A DNA stretch of 64,000 nt from Odobenus rosmarus divergens (GCF_000321225.1 NW_004450380.1:1259108-1323107); one strand, 5' to 3'. Counted from the first letter of the stretch, positions 47,287 to 60,125 are shown. Numbers and translations: made by a program. The notes: a model not told the origin generated them from the letters alone.

Positions 47287-49229
47287 CCTGAGAGGTGATG
47301 AAAAGTATTCTCAGCTGTGTATGCCTACCTGGCACTTGTAGCACCCAATTCTGTATTTTACATGAGACCATGGAGTTTATGGATTCCTCCAAGTATTCAA
47401 ATGACTCACATCAATGAAGGCGGTAAATATGTTGGGCCCAAACACCATCAGAAACTTTTTGTCAGCAGGGAGCAGAAGTTATATTAATTAAAATGTTCTG
47501 AGAAGGTACAGGGTGCACTCCCAGCGAGTCATCAAGCTATTTTAATCCTAGTTAAGGATGTTCCCTCTTGGCATCTTGGAACGTAGGGAATTAGAATTTA
47601 AAAAGTCTGTGGCAGCAGACTTTTGTTGGGTCAGCAGACTCAGACTGGATCCCTTAAGCTAGGAACTGGGCATATTTTGATAGAGAGCCACCATTTTAGG
47701 TAATCGATATTTATTCAGTCTCCTGTCCATGTTCAGAGAAGATTATGGAAAGATAAGGGGTGAAAAGAGCAGAAACAGCTAAATTTTGGGTAGTGGAGTG
47801 AAGGACTTGGGACAGTGAGAAATAACCACTGACACTGTAAGGCAAAAGTGTGATTGAATGGAGGGTCTTCTACCTGTACGGGAATACTGGCATGTCCTGA
47901 GACCATAGCCTACGTGGGCCTGGGGCTTCAGCATACATACCCTTGTCTGGAAAGAAATGATGTCACCAGGATTTTTAGCCTAAAACCTAAACAAATTCAT
48001 TTTTTTTTAAAGGTAATCTGATGATTCACTGTGGAAGCTTGTTGTTTTCTGTGTGGATTTTGAAACCTCATAAAGGTGTAAGACATTTCCTCACTGTACC
48101 TCATCATGTGTATAGACTGAGTACAGATCTTTGGATGTGATCACGAGCCATTTTATTTGTTGTCAAGAACTCCGTTATTAATGCTCTGAAGCACAGTGAA
48201 TAGATGCAACTTTCATCATTGGAAAGCACTGGTTCAATAATCCAAACAGAATAAATAGGAGGTAGATGCTGTCCTCTGGACCTCACATTCCTGGTAGAGC
48301 ATCAGTTTTCAAATGACAGACTCTGGGCTCATCCTCTCTACCTCTAAAAACGATATAAGAGGAAAGAATCTGGTTTAACGTTTGGAGATTCAGTGTTAGT
48401 TAGTGTTCCTTAAAAAAAAAAAAAAAGCTTTCCTACATGAGAAAAGAAAAAAGAAAAACACTATTTTTGTGTGTTGTAGTGGTGTCGAATATTGAGATTG
48501 TGAGGATGAAAATATTGTTTTTTTCAATTTTAAAGATGAGAGTGCATTCTTACCCAAAGAATGGTTTGTGGTGGCGTGGGTAGAATTGACATTTGAGAGA
48601 GGAGAGAGAGTTAGGTTCTGGCTGGAGGGCAAGCTCCCGACCTTGCTTAGTTCTACTGGGAGGCGGTCAGGGCTATCGGCATGGCCCTACCATCCGTGTG
48701 CACCCTTGGTTAATACTCTGCAGAGCAGAACCCAGAAAATGGGAGTGTATGGCACACACATCAATCCACATGTGGTAACTCTGTCAATTAAAAGACCAAT
48801 AAACGGGTAGCTTAATAGAACATTACACCATAGTTTAATCGGCTTGACGTATTGATTGTCGAGCATTTCAAATTTGTTTATCAGAACAAAGTTATTCTTT
48901 TTTAATTACTTTGCCAATTTATTATTGTGTTCGGTGGCTTCTGCAATATTTTCTTCTATATAGTTTCACGTTGTCAGAAATGCCCGACCACAGAAATGCC
49001 CGCTGGACTGGTTGTGGAGCGTGGGTTTAATACAATCAGGGTGACGTTGACCAACTTCACGCTGTTAGATAAAGTTGGGGCAGCCAAAAGATGGGTAGGG
49101 AGACGTCAAATTGTTGTAAGGGGGATTTTTTGCCTGGATCCAATCTAAATACATCTCAAAAAATTGTAAAATAGAATCTACCAGCTAAAACTAATGAGCA
49201 CAAAGCTGCATTGATTTGGCCCAGGGTGG
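47284..49229. other. Unique sequence, nothing recognised
   Basis: About 1.9 kb. It contains an A-run at 48412-48426. No repeat family or gene supported. Confidence 0.35.
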
Positions 49230-49244
49230 ACAAATCGAACATCT

Positions 49245-49400
49245 GGCATATTTGGCACCACGGACACAGCTGGCATTGTTGGAAACGCTTCTGCAGAAGG
49301 TGCAGATGCAGAAAGGGGAGAATTGGTGCAAACGGTGCAGATGGAACAGTTGGAACAGATGACAGTGGGCAGAGCCGGCGATGTTGGCGCAGGTGTCGTA
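49245..49400 (+). repeat. Degenerate 9-bp-periodic tract (GGNNNNNNN units)
   Basis: From 49245 successive nonamers begin with GG or a one-step variant: GGCATATTT, GGCACCACG, GACACAGCT, GGCATTGTT, GGAAACGCT, TCTGCAGAA, GGTGCAGAT. After a one-base phase slip come GGTGCAAAC (49325), GGTGCAGAT, GGAACAGTT and GGAACAGAT. Translated in phase this gives Gly every third residue, but with almost no proline. It is either a decayed 9-bp minisatellite or a remnant of a Gly-X-Y coding exon. Confidence 0.55.
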
Positions 49401-49440
49401 ACCTCAACAGCTGGCCCAAGTTGTGACAATCCTGGGATTT

Positions 49441-51985
49441 CTGAGTACAAGGCACATGTTCATTTTGGCTTTGGCTGCAAAGAGATAAGAGCATTTTATA
49501 ATTAGTAAATGCGCCATTTAAAAAGAACTTTTTTTCCCCCTTCCATCCTTAAGGACATCTACCTCCAACTGTGAAAGCTTGGAATATAGAGCATTTTTGC
49601 AAATTAGAATTTCCCCGAGAAAGCCATAATTGATCAATACAGATTTCATAGAAGCGGCAATTAGATATTTTTGTTCTGACATAGATGAAATTCATGAATG
49701 GGATTTCTTCATAGGAGTTTTGTGGGAAATAAGGTCAGATTTTTGGAAATACAAGTAATGCTTTGTATTTAAACCAGAGTTGGTCATCAAATTAGCTGCT
49801 GTGTGTTTCTGAAATGTAGGGACTATCCCCCAATTATATGAAATTTCCTGTAGAATCACGCTTGAAGACATGGTACAAAATTGGAAACCGGTCTACAGAA
49901 CAGGTTGGGAAAACAGAAAAAAATGCTGGAATACATAATATGGAGAAATCATGAATTGCCACTTTCAAATACCAATGAGACTTGGCTCTAATTTCATTTA
50001 AAATGCTATAATTTGGACTTGAATTAAAAATACAATATAGTATAATCTTTTGGGCAATGACATTTAATACCAGATGAAAAGTTGAGAGAATAAAGCAACT
50101 TGTTTGTCAGTGGCTAGAAATATCACTGTTTTCTTCTTATATTTTTGTTGTAACAAAAGCCTGTTCATATTATGGGAAAGCCAAAAAAGTCTTATCTAAT
50201 TATAAAATAATAAAAACATAAGAAAGGATTAGCTAATGGATACTTAAATTTATATGCACATTCTCTTGAACACAGTAGGTGCTCCATACGTTCCTGATGA
50301 GTAAATGAACCTAGAGTCTAAGAAATACCAATATTCAGAATTTTAAAAAATCACTAATTACCCCCTGTATTAATGACAAATCTTCCATTAGAAAGAAACA
50401 AAGTGAGCTAGGTCTCAGTCCTCCTTAAAGCCTCAAACTCAACACATACATGTTACCCAACTTCCTTCCCCCGAGGGAAATCATAGATGTGAAAGATGAG
50501 TTGGATGTTATGTACTCCCTATCCTCAAGTAAACCCAAAATTCTTTAGGTTTTCCAGTTTATATTGAACTAAAACCAGCATAATAAATCGTCTTCTCGTC
50601 ATTATCAATGCAACACCATGAATGTTTTATATGTGTTTCGAGATGTTTGGGAAACTACTACAGTAAGAGTGAATTATTTCAAACTGGATATCAAGTTCTT
50701 GACCATTAAAAACATACTGTCTTTGTGTCCAGATGACCCTTAAATATTGTTACCTATAGTTAATAAAAACAAACAAACAAACCCACAACTGGTGAAAGTC
50801 ATTTAAGCATATTTGATTTCAATTTCTCCATTCTCTCTACTTAGTTATATATAACCTCATGTTGAACCCAACTAAACTATTCTTATTATTCAGAACTTTA
50901 ATTCTATCACTTAACATTAGTTCATTTCTTGACTGAGATGACAAAAAATGTTTCTGCTTCAAACAGATAAAATACCTTAATTTGTTAACTGTACTTTGGT
51001 GACATAGAGCAACTAAGAGAGGAGGAGGTAAGAGTGCTCACTGTTCCCTCTGGGTACAGAGATGATGACAGATGAATCATTAGCCGAACAGGATGGAAAT
51101 GTCCATCTTGTACCTCCTCACCTGGTTTGAAACACTGCGTCGTGGCTGAACCTCAGATGAACATGGCTTCAATCAATAAATGCTGTATGAAAAATGATCA
51201 ATTCAGGAGTGTAACAAATAGGGGTATTTCCAGGATTTGGCGTCTTTCGGGTCGGCAGGCGTGTTTCTGAAGGAAGAAGATGAGGGTGAGTCATTCCTCT
51301 GAGCCTCTGCCTTCCTCAGGAATTAAACGAAAATTAAACATGAAAGATGCAATCTGCTGCAGCAATGTGATTCTTTTATCATTGTCCCAGCCACTTCTAT
51401 TTCCAAGCACATTGAACTTTCCGAATTATTGGCGTCTCATCTTATGTAAATACCCTTTTCCTTCTCTTAGCTCTAAGACATCAGGATGTGCTTTCATTCA
51501 TTCCACCCTTCAAACAGTTGCTCCACTGTATGCCTTTCCACCGTCCCTGGGGGAGCTTCCTTTCTCTGCACATGGCAACCTGGGAGGCAGTTTTTGCCTA
51601 GACTTATGTTAGAGAGGTGGTAAACAAAAATTAAGCTTATCCGTTTAAGACAAAGCCACTTACAAACGTGAACAAAAATCCAAGGGAAATTTACATATTA
51701 ATTTCAAGCACTGAGGAAACGTTATATTCAGACAGGATCTCCTTCCACCTTCCCTGCATTGTCCCGATGGTCCCTAAGTACATGCCAGCCCCAGCTCCTC
51801 TTTGGGGTCCTGAGCGTCCACTCCCGCATCGGGTGGGGCACCAAGCTCGTGTGTGTGAAGGCAGAGCTTTCCCGCCCCAGACCCGCTGCAGAAGGCTGTG
51901 GTCTGATTGTCCAGATGCATCAACACGCTGTGAAATGACCCATTCTTGTTAGTCTGTTGGAAGCGGGGAAGGAGAGACAGGTAAG
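49441..51985. other. AT-rich unique sequence, nothing firmly recognised
   Basis: About 2.5 kb. A short L2-tail-like segment ('cacagtaggtgctccatacg') lies at 50273-50315. Otherwise no family or exon supported. Confidence 0.35.
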
Positions 51986-52194
51986 AATCAGGTGGGGTGG
52001 GACGCCTGGGTGGCTCAGTCGTTAAGCGTCTGCCTTCGGCTCAGGTCATGGTCCCAGGGTCCTGGGATCGAGCCCCGCATTGGGCTACCTGCCAGGCGGG
52101 AAGCCTGCTTCTCCCTCTCTCACTCCCCATGCTTGTGTTCCATCTCTCGCTGTCTCTCTCTCTGTCAAAAAAAAAAAAAAAATCAGGTGGAGTG
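51986..52194 (+). mobile_element. Can-SINE (youngest-looking), pure A tail, with TSD
   Basis: SINE body at about 52000-52180, flanked by AATCAGGTGGGGTG (51986-51999) and AATCAGGTGGAGTG (52181-52194). Unlike the others it passes from the CT-rich stretch straight into about 16 A residues and lacks the AAATAAATAAA block. Confidence 0.95.
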
Positions 52195-52389
52195 ATTTTT
52201 TTTTTTTTTTCTTATGGAAACCAGAGTAGTCCTTATGGACCTTAGTGGGCTATTGTTGGTGACTTGTCATGTAGAAACTACCAGAATTAAGCTATGGTCG
52301 ATTCCCCAAAACTGTTATGCTGGTAACTGTCATTGTGTTATGTGAATAAACAACTAATTGAAGTGTAGGTATATTTACTCATGTTTTAA
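52195..52389. other. Unique spacer, nothing recognised
   Basis: Includes a T run at 52196-52210. Confidence 0.3.
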
Positions 52390-53110
52390 ATATGTTTTAG
52401 TACAAGAAAATTGAAAGCTTACAAAATAAGTAGATAGAATAGGATAACGAGCTCTCGGGTGTCCTAGACTTACCAATTATTACTATTTTGCCAATTTTGT
52501 TTCTTCTTCCTCCCTAGCATCCACTCACACTTTCCCCCTCTCTTTCCTGGAGTATTTTCAAGCAAATTCAAACGTCATTTCACCCTGAAATACTTTTCTA
52601 TTCATCCCTAAGAGACAAGGGCAACTTTTTGAAACACAGTGACCAAAAATAACAATATTTCTTTGATATCATTTTACCCAGTCCATCTTCAGAGTCCCCT
52701 GCTTATCTCAGAGGAGTGTTGATACTGTTAGCTTGTTCAAAGTAGGTCCCAGAGTCCTGATTATGTCTCTTATGTTTATTTTAATCCCTCTCTTTTCATT
52801 TCATTGATAGTTGGATAAACCAGTTTATTTGTCCTTAGGATGTCCTACACTCTGAATTTGATTAGTTGCTTTCCTGTAAAGACATTTAACCTGGCTCTCT
52901 ATCCCTGTGTTTCCTGTATGCTGGTATTTGGAGCTGTGGGATTGATTAGATTCAGGGTCAAGCTTTAGGCAGGAACATTTCATCATTGGTGCTGTATCAT
53001 TACTTCCTATTGCATCATGGAGCATACAGTATCCAGTTGTCCACTTTCAGTGATGCTAAGACTGGTCCATGAGCTCAGGTACATACAGTCTTGATCTAAG
53101 ACTATATTCA
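52390..53110 (+). mobile_element. Old L1 3' region, about 0.7 kb
   Basis: 'ttggataaaccagtttattt', 'gtccttaggatgtcctacac', 'gatttgattagttgc'-like text, 'cattacttcctattgcatca' and 'gtgatgctaagactgg' follow a long 3' segment of an ancient mammalian L1. No frame of useful length remains. Orientation is probable, not certain. Confidence 0.55.
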
Positions 53111-53245
53111 TCAGTTTTCAAGCTTCTTTTTGTATACAAATGTCTCAGTGTCTTTGTATCATCACCAGGGAGTCCTTCAATTGTTAACAAAAAATCTTTG
53201 ATATTAATTTTATTAGAGAACTGCCAACGGGCAACACCAAGTTTC

Positions 53246-53290
53246 CACACACATGCATGCACGCATGCACACACACACACATGCACGCAC
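53246..53290. repeat. Alternating purine-pyrimidine tract (Z-DNA prone)
   Basis: 45 bp of strict alternation built from CA, TG and CG steps, including two GCATGC palindromes. Confidence 0.9.
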
Positions 53291-54866
53291 CTGGAATTTT
53301 TCCATAGCATACATGTACATTGTGGGAGTCTAAATCTAAATTATAACATGCTTTGTATGTCCAAATGCACAGGCCATTTGCAGGTTGATCAATGAATAAT
53401 GGTAGATCAGATCACTGATCAGTTAGCAGTTGTAGTAATTAGAGTAAATATCTGTAGTCTGGTTAATTTCAGCCATATTTGCAACCAACTTGGGTTAACT
53501 GTTCATTGAAATGTAACCAGTCTAGTGGTTTCAGGAATGCTGATGGCTAAATGAATATAACCTATTCTATTCATTATTTGGAAATTCATCATTGTGATTG
53601 TCAAATATTTGATAATTTCAATGTGGTATGATTTGTTTTTTATTGTAGATCATTGATAAAGAACAAATGGAAATATAGCAAAATGTGTAGAGACACATAA
53701 TTCCAAAATATAAACATTCAGATTGAAAGCCTATGATAAACCACATACTAAACTTGATTGTTTTAAATAGATCATTGTAGAATAAATACAATTAGAAATA
53801 TATGCAATTACACATTTAATAGACATTTCAAATGTTTTAAGATTTTTAATTCTTATGTTTCTTGATCTGCTTGAAAACAGAAGTGTTAATGTCACTGGTC
53901 TAGGATTCATGAATATAAAATTCAGTGTTTTTCCAGTGGTGATTCATAGTAACTATAAACACTCTTGGTAGCAATGAAACATTTCAAGTCCTTCTGAAAA
54001 CTTAATTATGAAAAATGCCTTAATTCTGTGTGAAGTTTAAGGTTCATTTGATCATGGCTACTGCCCTGTGGGAGAGGGCATATGAGCAGATGAGAGAGCT
54101 GAGCTGGGGGAGGTCACGTGTTGTAGGCGAGGCCATGCTAGCGATAAAGGACAAAGCCTTTCATCAGGATCATGGCTAAATCCAGTTTGAACTTACTGCA
54201 TTCTGTTCTAGAAAGAAAGTATTGAACGTACTCCTGCCCACGGAGCTTCAGTTATTTTGAAGTGTAGTGCTGAAGAAACTTCCAATTAGAATGTGCTCCG
54301 CCTGCTTCTGGGTTCCAGTGAGCTTTAGTCAAAAGCTTTCCACAATCCGTGTTCTGTTTACCTGGCGGAAGACGTTTGATTGCCTCCATAATTCTCTCCT
54401 GGGCATCTCTCAGCTAAAAACCTCTTCCTCCTTTTAATGCTTGCAGGGAAGCTGGACTTTTATGTGGTTTTTCCCTTCCTTTCCTTTCTTTTATGAAAAC
54501 AGGAAAAAGTTAGAGAAAAATGAGGTACAGGCTTTTATAAAATATTCATAAGATCCTCAATTTCTCTAAGATTTTTTTCCCCCTCAAATATGAAAAAGTT
54601 TTCCCTAGCAACCACCCCTTTAGTCTATGTTCTCTCTCCTTCCTGATAAATGTCCAATCTGTGTTGGGAGGAATTTCTTTATTAAGCTCCACTAGTTTTC
54701 AACATGACTTCTGCTGTTGACCCAATTTTTTAGAAGAATTGCCTTTCTTGTTTTCCGGCTCCCATACTTTAAAAAAAAAAATTGAATTAGAAATCATCCT
54801 AATTAAATATATGCTTAAATAGTCATATTGCTTTTATTAGGATGTTTTTCTAATCTTCTAATAAGA
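53291..54866. other. AT-rich unique sequence, nothing recognised
   Basis: About 1.6 kb without a recognisable transposon. It could hold conserved non-coding DNA, but this cannot be judged from one sequence. Confidence 0.35.
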
Positions 54867-55087
54867 CTATCACCCCTAAAATTTCTTTTACAATTTTATT
54901 TATTTATTAGAGAGCACGCACACATGGGGGAGGGGCAGAGGGAGAGAGAGAATCCCAAGCAGACTCTGCACTGAGTGTGGAACCCACACAGGGCTCACTC
55001 GACCCTGGTACCATGACCTGAGCGGAAATCAAGAGTCAGTGGCTTAGCCTACTGAGGCACACAGGTAACCCTATGACCATTAAAATT
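54867..55087 (-). mobile_element. Can-SINE (older type), minus strand, with diverged TSD
   Basis: SINE body at about 54884-55070. The 17-bp flanks (54867-54883 and 55071-55087) match at 14 positions, so the insertion is old. Confidence 0.9.
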
Positions 55088-55904
55088 GAGAAATAATGTT
55101 TTCTCTCTGATTAGGACCCCATCTTTTGGTCTTTTCACTGGATATGGAGAAAAGCATACTGTGCTTTTGAGACAATTGCTTAAGTGAATTTAGGGAACAA
55201 TCAAGAACTTGAAATTCCTGAGCCCAAAGGGGAAAACAGTGATGGGACATGTCTTCAAAGCTCTATGGTTTGCAGCCATTGTCAAAAAGATCTCGCCAGT
55301 CATTATATTCACTTTAAAAAACAAAGTGAAATATATTTAAATTATAACCAAAAAATAGAAAGACATGAGGATAACCTTAAGAGCAATTGTTTTATTATCA
55401 GAGCAGGATTCTAAGACACTCTTGGAATATTTAAGAACAACAAGAACAAAAGCAGTCATTGATCTTTGATTACTGAGAGGCTGGATGCCGAACCAGAGGC
55501 TCCCTGGAGAACCAGCGTTTTCACCTGCCTGAACCCAGGATTCCCTTTGCCTTGCAGAGGCCCCTTTTCAGTAGGGCTGAGATCTTTTTTTTTTTTTTTT
55601 TTGTCATCTGACTCTAAACTTGGGCCATTTCTTCTTTCCTCTTCCTCTTCAACCCCCATCTTCACAATGACAGACTGCATTCGGTAATTGCTGTCTTTTG
55701 TAATTGTTCTATCTCCAAATTGGCTGATTAGGGGAGAGACCCAGCTGTCCATCAAAATGGTGTAAAGTGGCTGAAGCAGCCATCCCCTGAGCTGGAGAAA
55801 GTTAATTGCACTTTCTGAGGCTGTCCCAGTAGGAGAGGTGCCGAGAAGAGCCCTGGGAATCCCTGTTAGTGCTATTTTTTTCTGAGCGTGTCCATTTGTA
55901 ACCT
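55088..55904. other. Unique sequence, nothing recognised
   Basis: Contains a T17-type run at 55586-55602. No repeat family or gene supported. Confidence 0.3.
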
Positions 55905-56480
55905 GGAAAAAATGTAGTAAACAGCATGTTAATTAGATTTACAGATGAAATTAAATCAAGAAGAGTTGGAAACACACCAGTGAATAAAGAAAAACTCTAC
56001 ACGGGGTTTCTGAGATTAAAAATATGGAAAGGATCAAACAGAATGAGAATTAAGGTAGACAGGAGTAACCCCAATGCTTGGGAGGGAAAAAAAAAAAACA
56101 AGCTATAAAAGTAAGCAGCAAGAGGGAAACATCCAGAAAGCGGTAATGCTGGAGAGACTGAGGGAGAGTGGACAACAAATTTGACGTGTTTGCAATATGC
56201 CATGGAAGCCAATGTGATTTGGGGCTGTATGTGTAGAGACATCACATCATGAGGGAGAGGTAGAGTAATTTAGTGCATTTGGCAGAAACACACCTGGAAT
56301 ATTGTGTTCAGGTTTGTGTATCTTGAGAACACACAGATATAGAAGAGCTAGAGGGAAATCAGCATAAAGCAACAAAAGTGATTAACAGGTGATGGGCTGA
56401 TTTTTAGAATAACGGGACTGTGTGATTTGGCTTAAAAGAGTCATAAGAATGGAGCACTGAAGTTTCAGAGTGTTTTCCTG
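55905..56480 (+). mobile_element. L3/CR1-like LINE relic
   Basis: 'gatttacagatgaaattaaa' followed by 'gagttggaaacaca' matches the region of CR1/L3 reverse transcriptase that normally encodes an FADD-type catalytic motif; here it reads RFTDEIKS. Further on, 'ggggctgtatgtgtagagac' and 'cacacctggaatattgtgtt' keep the order of the C-terminal part. The frame is broken and the element is a fossil. Confidence 0.55.
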
Positions 56481-57501
56481 ATATTTTACCCATGAGTCAG
56501 GAATTATTAAAGCGTAATTGGCATAAAAGTATATACCCTAGTTTAACAGGACTGAAACTGACAAGAAGGAAAACAGGAAAACTTCTTGTGAATAAAAACT
56601 ATGAGATTATCTCTTTAGGGGAGTCAGAGGAGGGCTAGGCTGGAAAAATATGAGTTTACATTGTTATCATACTTTTCATTCCAAAGCCATTCGATTTACC
56701 TTGGCCTTGACCCTTCAACACTGAAGAATTCAGTGGAACTGCTCATCTTTCAGGACCGGAGAAACCTCCCTGGATGCCCATTCCTCAGCAAAGTTCCACC
56801 CAGAAGTGACCATTTAAAAATTTCCCCATCCAAGTGCTTGTGGCATACGGCTTATCTTTCCCTTCCTTTCGGATGCTCCTGATATCTGCAAAGGCAGTGA
56901 CCAAAAGCAACAATTGATCGCCACGTTATCTCTGTGTGTGGCTGGAGGCTGTCATTTAATCTGAGGGTTGGCTTCTGATGGCAAAGGAAAGATGAATCTA
57001 ATTTTAAGAAAATCTCAAAATGATAGCTAGAGGAACAGCATTTTGTACCAGCTAATGAGGCTAATTTGTTCTTAAAATACAAGTCGCTGTGTTTCCTAAA
57101 TTAAAATTCCCTTCTGATGTAAATACAGAAGATATAAATACAGAGAAGAGATGTATGCTGTATTTTTTTTTATTTTGCAATTTGGAGCCCATGCTAAAAG
57201 GGTCTGTCAGAAAAGTGATTTTGTTCTCTAAGTTCGGGGAGACCTTTACTTCCTGGCTTCAAACACATGGAGAGATGATATTAGCATGAGTTTTACAAGA
57301 AAGAGAAGAAGGTGGGATGATTTCTTCCCAGCTAAAGATTGTAAAATGCATTGTTTTAGAGATTATTTCCTAAATCGATGTGATTCTCAATTTCCTCATC
57401 TGGAAAATGAACATGGGGGAGTGTACTGCTTTCAAAGTAATTAAATAGTCCACTGAAAAATGCTTTATTAACATTTAGATATTTAATTAAATCTGCCAGA
57501 G
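56481..57501. other. Unique sequence, nothing recognised
   Basis: About 1 kb without a supported repeat or gene. Confidence 0.3.
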
Positions 57502-57722
57502 AGAAAGTTCTTATTCCTTTTTTTTAAAGATTATTTATTTATTTATTTTTGAGAGAGAGAGAAAGCACATGGGGGGGGGAGGGTCAGAGGGAGAAGCAGA
57601 CTCCCTGCCGAGCAGGGAGCCCGATGCGGGACTCGATCCAGGGACTCCAGGATCATGACCTGAGCCGAAGGCAGTCGCTTAACCAACTGAGCCACCCAGG
57701 TGCCCAGAAAGTTCTTATTCCT
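57502..57722 (-). mobile_element. Can-SINE (younger type), minus strand, perfect TSD
   Basis: Flanked by AGAAAGTTCTTATTCCT at 57502-57518 and 57706-57722 (17 bp, perfect). It contains a run of nine G near 57572-57580. Confidence 0.96.
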
Positions 57723-58609
57723 AAATCAGGAGGTTTCTCTGCTTTCTATTCAGTGTGGTGGGGAAAGTAATTCTTGGTGGTCTTGCTATAGGAGGTTGTC
57801 TTTTTCTTTTCATTTTGAATGATACAAAGAACAGAGCAGAATCTTGGGATAAATTCAAGCAAACAATAAAATGAAAGACCTTAAAAATAAATGGCATTAA
57901 TTTTCCAAAGACTGATCAGCTATTTAAAATAATAGTTCAGACCGTATTCTAGAAGAAATAGATACTCTCTTAATGGGGCAATAGCATTTAATGCACAAAC
58001 TAACACATTATACAGGGCAAGTATCTAAAATGTCTTTTCATAAATAGTTTATCTAAAGGATACTCTAGATTTTGCTTCTGAACACTGGCCTCTGATTTTT
58101 TTTGCATGTAAAAGAGAAATGAGTTGCCCCAGCCTTATCTCATTTTAAGTTCAGATCTAGGAACTGGAAAAAGTTATGTTATTTATATGAATTAATTGAT
58201 GAATTATATCTGGGATTTTGGATGCATCTCCAACAGATAAACTTTGCCCTTTCTGACACCTGTAATTCGCTTTAAAGCAATTAAAACTGTTATTCAAAGG
58301 AGCCTAAATTTCTCCTCACTGACCCATCTATGTCTTCATAAGAGACCATATGAGAGCTACCTCAGCTTTAAAAACCTGAGCGCTCAGACTAAAGCTTCCT
58401 TTTTTTCCCTTTCCATCCGGATTTGGCAAAGTTTCTCTAAAACTTGCTCCTCCTTCTGTGTTTTCTTCTTTACTGTAGTCCTGTTGGAAAATGTGGTATA
58501 GCAAATGGTTAGTAAAGTTGGAGGAAGATTATGCCAGATCAAAGGGAGGAGAGATCTCTGTGTGGAGCCTGGATGCCTCGATGCAAGTCGCTAACACCCT
58601 AGACATGTT
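57723..58609. other. Unique AT-rich sequence, nothing recognised
   Basis: No repeat or gene signature seen. Confidence 0.3.
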
Positions 58610-59165
58610 TTCGCCATTCAATGCGAACTCCCTCCCGTGGTCGCAAGGCCCGGCCTGATCCTGCTGCTGTCCGCATCTCCAGCCTTGCGCTGAGCCGCTC
58701 CCCTAGCGTCAGCCACACGCGCATGCGTTCTCTGGCTTTTCTGCCTCTGGGCCTTTGTACTTACGGTTCTTTCTGGCAGAAGGCTCTTCCCCTGACTCTA
58801 TGTGTCTGGCTTTCTCCTCTTTTGGGTCTCAACCGAAACGTCACTGCTTTCGAAAGGGCTCCCTGGTGCTGCTACCTTTTCTGTAACTTACTCTCGATTA
58901 TACCACTTTGTCTCTGCCCCACCCCCCCCCCCCCACCCCCGCTCCCTCCTCCTCTGCCTCTTGCTGCTTTTCCTCCCTGTATGTAACACAAATTGTCCCG
59001 CCTTCTTGCCTGTGTATTGACTGTTTCCTTCCCTAAAATGCATGTTTCAGAGACCCAGGGACGCGTCTGCTTGTTCTTCGTGTTTTCTTCAGTGCCGATA
59101 ATATTGGAGCCATAAAGGGGAGCCAATATCTGTTAAGTGTTGAACGAGGTTTTATAGAAATATCG
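58610..59165 (+). mobile_element. L2 LINE 3' region, plus strand
   Basis: 'tctgggcctttgtacttacg', 'ggcagaaggctcttcccctg', 'ggtctcaaccgaaacgtcac' and the downstream 'ttaagtgttgaacgagg' keep the L2 order. A C-rich tract (58922-58940) interrupts it. Confidence 0.65.
58918..58941. repeat. Poly-C tract
   Basis: CCCC, A, C13, A, CCCCC: an i-motif/G4-prone simple repeat inside the L2 relic. Confidence 0.9.
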
Positions 59166-59943
59166 CATTACACATTTTTTTACATTTTTATGCATTTTTT
59201 TTTACATTTTTACTGTAGAAATGGTGGAGGAAAGAAACATTAAAAATAATTGTCTTAGAATACATTCAAGCATGTTTCTTAAGTACGGCTATATCAAGCT
59301 ATCAGGGTATAATAAACGTTGCCAACTTCAGCAAACTCAGCTGAATATATACATGGATGCCAGGGTAGCATCATCAGAAAAACAACAAATCAATAAATCG
59401 GATTCTTGTAGATGCAAAGGAAATTGGAGAACTAACAAAAGGATGCAGGCTGCAAGGTCCTTGAGGTGGAGAGCCTTCATTTCCAGAATTCTTTTGGCTC
59501 CTCTAAAACAATTGTAGGACATAGAATGCATCCACAGCCTACAGAAGGGGCTGCAATGGAAGAGGATGTTGTCATGATAGACGCTGGGGAAAAGCCAACA
59601 GGGAGGATGTGAAGTAGGTTCCATTCTTGATCGAAGAGCATTACCAGTACGAGGCATCTAGCTCTGTCCCTTTGCCTTTCCCAAATCACAAAGGCCTGAA
59701 ATGAGGAATAAATCCATGGGTACAAAGGAAGGCACCCAGGCCTGCTTCCAGGGCACATGACCAAGAAAACAAAAATTGCATTTCCCAAGCACTTGTAAAT
59801 CTAAGTCCTCATAAAGACTCCGGGTCAGCCATGCCGTGGGTCTAGGGGGAGCAAGGAGATCTCTGCCAGGCTCACTGCTGCAAGTGCAAAGGGAAAATCT
59901 GCCCACAAGGCAGCAGTCGCCAAAAACCCCTTCTAAGGGTCAG
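59166..59943. other. Unique sequence, nothing recognised
   Basis: No repeat or gene signature seen. Confidence 0.3.
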
Positions 59944-60125
59944 GGGCAGGTATCCTGTAAGTGCTCTGCCTACTCAGTAAATCCTCACCACGACCCTGTG
60001 AAATACATACTGTTATCATTAACATTTTTAGGGGTGAAGAGACTGAGACACAGAAAAGGGAAGTGATTTGCCCAAGATCAGTTGGCTAGCAAGTGGCAGA
60101 GCCATACTTGAACCTGGACAGTCTG
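59944..60125 (-). mobile_element. MIR SINE, minus strand
   Basis: 'aaatcctcaccacgaccctg', 'gagactgagacacagaaaag', 'gatttgcccaagatcagttg' and 'gctagcaagtggcagagcca' are in reverse MIR order. Confidence 0.78.

Noticed and set aside
49156..49494. Cys/Leu/Pro-rich 112-codon minus-strand frame
   Set aside because: Produced by the 9-bp periodic tract; competing frames are open on both strands, so kept only as a repeat observation.
54060..54400. Conserved enhancer
   Set aside because: The non-repetitive look alone is not evidence; conservation cannot be judged from one sequence.
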